Shown here piece by piece: positions 59,891-64,000 of a DNA stretch of 64,000 nt. The stretch lies in NCBI RefSeq assembly GCF_000504305.1, contig NZ_KI632512.1:1295750-1359749 (forward strand). Direction: 5' to 3'. The notes beneath the pieces are model-generated. The model had not been told where the DNA came from. It saw nothing but the letters and a program-made list of their open reading frames with translations, and searched no databases. This DNA comes from Nitratidesulfovibrio termitidis HI1. Lineage in GTDB: Bacteria > Desulfobacterota > Desulfovibrionia > Desulfovibrionales > Desulfovibrionaceae. Positions within the stretch are counted from its first letter, which is position 1, and the number at the start of each line of letters is the position of its first letter. Both the position numbers and the translations under genes were made by a program.

Positions 59891-60739
59891 TCAGCGTGAC
59901 TGTAACCGTTCCAGAAGCGCGGGGAGCAATATGGCGTTGGCCGCTGCCAGCCGGTTGGCGTGCAGAGGGTCCGGATGACCGTCAATGTCGGCCACAGCGC
60001 CGCCCGCCTCTTGCACCAGCAACGCCCCTGCGGACAAATCCCAGCGCTTCAGGCTGACGACAAAGAATCCGTCCAGCCGCCCGGCGGCCACATACGCCAA
60101 GTCCAGCGCAGCGGCTCCGCCCCGGCGCATGCCCGCCGCGCTACGGGCCACACCGCAGAACTGCGCCAGATACCCATCCATGCCAGGCCATTTGGGCGGC
60201 GGCACCACGGTACCGATGACTGCTTCGTCCATGCGGGCACGCCGCGCAACATGCAGCGGACGCCCATTGCAGAACGCCCCCTGCCCGCGCACGGCGGTGA
60301 AGAACTCGCGCCGACTCGGATCCGCCACCACGCCCAGCACGGCCTCTCCGTCCATCTCCAGCGCCACCGACACGGCATAGTACGGGATTCCGCGCACGTA
60401 GTTCACCGTGCCGTCCAGCGGATCGACGATCCAGCGGAACGGAGATGCGCCGGAATCACCCGCGCTGTCTCCCGACTCCTCGCCCAGTCGGGCATGGTCC
60501 GGGTAGGCCTGTCGGATGCATCTGAAAATGGCCGCCTCGGAACGGGCATCCAGTTCGGTGGTGATGTCACCGGGGCTCTTGGTTGTGGTGTGCACGCGGG
60601 CAAGGCGCGAACGCCCCCGCGCCAGCACGGCGCATCCCGCCTTGGTTGCTTCAAGGGCCACGGCCAGCGCGGCATTGAGGTCAAGGGCTGCAGTCAGGTT
60701 CGTCAAGGATGGTTCGGCAACGTGGGGGGAAATGGACAT
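59891..60739 (-). CDS. Inositol monophosphatase family protein (SuhB-like)
   Basis: Mg-dependent phosphatase of 282 residues. The metal-site motifs are GEES, WIVDPLDGTVNYVRGIPYYAVS and, near the C-terminus, KRWDLSAGALLVQEAGG. It may act on inositol phosphates or related sugar phosphates, or like SuhB in rRNA antitermination; the neighbouring rRNA operon is suggestive but proves nothing. ATG 60739 follows AAGGA; an upstream start lacks a site. Confidence 0.9.
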   Translation of the reverse strand: MSISPHVAEPSLTNLTAALDLNAALAVALEATKAGCAVLARGRSRLARVHTTTKSPGDITTELDARSEAAIFRCIRQAYPDHARLGEESGDSAGDSGASPFRWIVDPLDGTVNYVRGIPYYAVSVALEMDGEAVLGVVADPSRREFFTAVRGQGAFCNGRPLHVARRARMDEAVIGTVVPPPKWPGMDGYLAQFCGVARSAAGMRRGGAAALDLAYVAAGRLDGFFVVSLKRWDLSAGALLVQEAGGAVADIDGHPDPLHANRLAAANAILLPALLERLQSR

Positions 60740-60869
60740 CGGCAATCCTTGTCTGTTCTGGTGCGCGGCAACGGCACGAATTGCCACGCGTCGTCCTTTT
60801 CACTAGCACCCCGCAGCAACAGGGGAAAGCCCTCCCGTGAGGACATCCCCTCCCCCTCCCAGACGCACG

Positions 60870-60902
60870 AAGGCCCCGGTGAATGTTCACCGGGGCCTTT
60901 CG
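60870..60902 (-). terminator. Terminator of the rRNA operon
   Basis: Stem aaggccccggtga / tcaccggggcctt with a short loop, 41 nt beyond the 5S 3' end on the minus strand. No long T-run on that strand; on the plus strand CTTT follows. Confidence 0.7.
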
Positions 60903-60942
60903 CGTGAAGGGTCGGGATGCGGTTGCGTCCCTGATAAATAAG

Positions 60943-61058
60943 TGCTGGCATCGGCCTACTTTCCCACGCAAGAGTACGCAGTATCATCGGCGATGGAGGG
61001 CTTAACTTCCGAGTTCGGAATGGGATCGGGTGTACCCCCTCCTCCATGGACACCAGCA
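60943..61058 (-). rRNA. rrf: 5S ribosomal RNA
   Basis: 116 nt. The 5' TGCTGGTG pairs with the 3' end ATGCCAGCA, and the conserved loop CCGAACTCGGAAGTTAAGC is present on the minus strand. Boundaries are estimated from the terminal helix. About 105 nt of spacer separate it from the 23S gene. Confidence 0.95.
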
Positions 61059-61164
61059 CAAATTTCTGGTCACCGTCCGGCAAGGCTGGCTATTGAGCGC
61101 CGCCACATCGGCCGGGACCGAAAGATGTAATCAAACAGGGTGGAAAGGAAGTGTAGAGAAGAAA

Positions 61165-64000
<2,836 letters not shown>

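Noticed and set aside
61059..61164. tRNA gene in the 23S-5S spacer
   Set aside because: The spacer shows no cloverleaf or T-loop consensus.

Overview
This is a GC-rich chromosomal window from a Gram-negative bacterium, most likely a sulfate reducer of the Desulfovibrionaceae (Desulfovibrio/Nitratidesulfovibrio type). That assignment is an inference. It rests on the biotin operon carrying its own fatty-acid-type genes, the Feo operon with an extra FeoA and a Cys-rich partner, the secretin/type IV pilus cluster, and the base composition. No genome comparison could be run.

Layout. (1) 1-8670 (+): a tightly overlapping biotin operon, bioB (5' end outside the window)-bioA-hotdog 1-SDR-ACP-ketosynthase-hotdog 2-bioF-bioD. 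The five middle genes look like a private type II fatty-acid cycle that supplies the pimeloyl precursor. The two hotdog proteins carry complementary halves of a dehydratase active site. Two copies of a palindromic dispersed repeat lie in inverted orientation at 4.36-4.48 kb and 8.72-9.01 kb. (2) 9-12.8 kb: lysA and a TrmB-like regulator (-), divergent from an M20 amidohydrolase (+). (3) 13-15.3 kb: an FKBP-type isomerase (+) and a membrane diguanylate cyclase (-). (4) 15.7-19.2 kb (-): two iron-uptake units, feoA2 plus a Cys-rich membrane protein and feoA-feoB, each preceded by a Fur-box-like palindrome. (5) 19.5-24.4 kb: an M20 peptidase, a lone OppD-type ATPase, a NarL-type response regulator, a protein with an HPt-like domain, and tRNA-Leu(CAG). 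(6) 24.7-26.7 kb: a multi-pass membrane protein with a LuxR-type HTH and a collagen-like linker.

(7) 27.3-47.5 kb: a 20-kb MSHA-like type IV pilus cluster. It encodes a PilM-PilN fusion, PilO-like and PilP-like proteins, a secretin, a PilB/MshE ATPase, a PilC/MshG platform protein, the major pilin, a PilT-like ATPase, two pseudopilins, one 1079-residue chimera (GspJ/MshO-like + CFI-box-like + PilX/MshP-like + large C-terminal region), a DUF4124 protein, a DUF4124-lytic transglycosylase, PilD, PilT and an ExeA/MshM-type ATPase. The lytic transglycosylase plausibly opens the wall for the machine, PilD processes the pilins, and the ATPases drive extension and retraction.

(8) 47.8-60.7 kb: housekeeping and transport genes, namely PIN-PhoH, a monofunctional glycosyltransferase MtgA, proVWX (-), a QueG-like iron-sulfur protein, a rhodanese, a Sel1-repeat lipoprotein, an MFS exporter and an inositol-monophosphatase-family protein (-). 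(9) 60.9-64.0 kb (-): 5S rRNA and 23S rRNA, the latter lacking about 100 nt of its 5' end at the window edge.

A recurring theme is short in-frame tandem repeats, often of 9 bp, at protein ends and linkers. Degenerate 10-bp repeats also lie upstream of the feoA2 and proV units.
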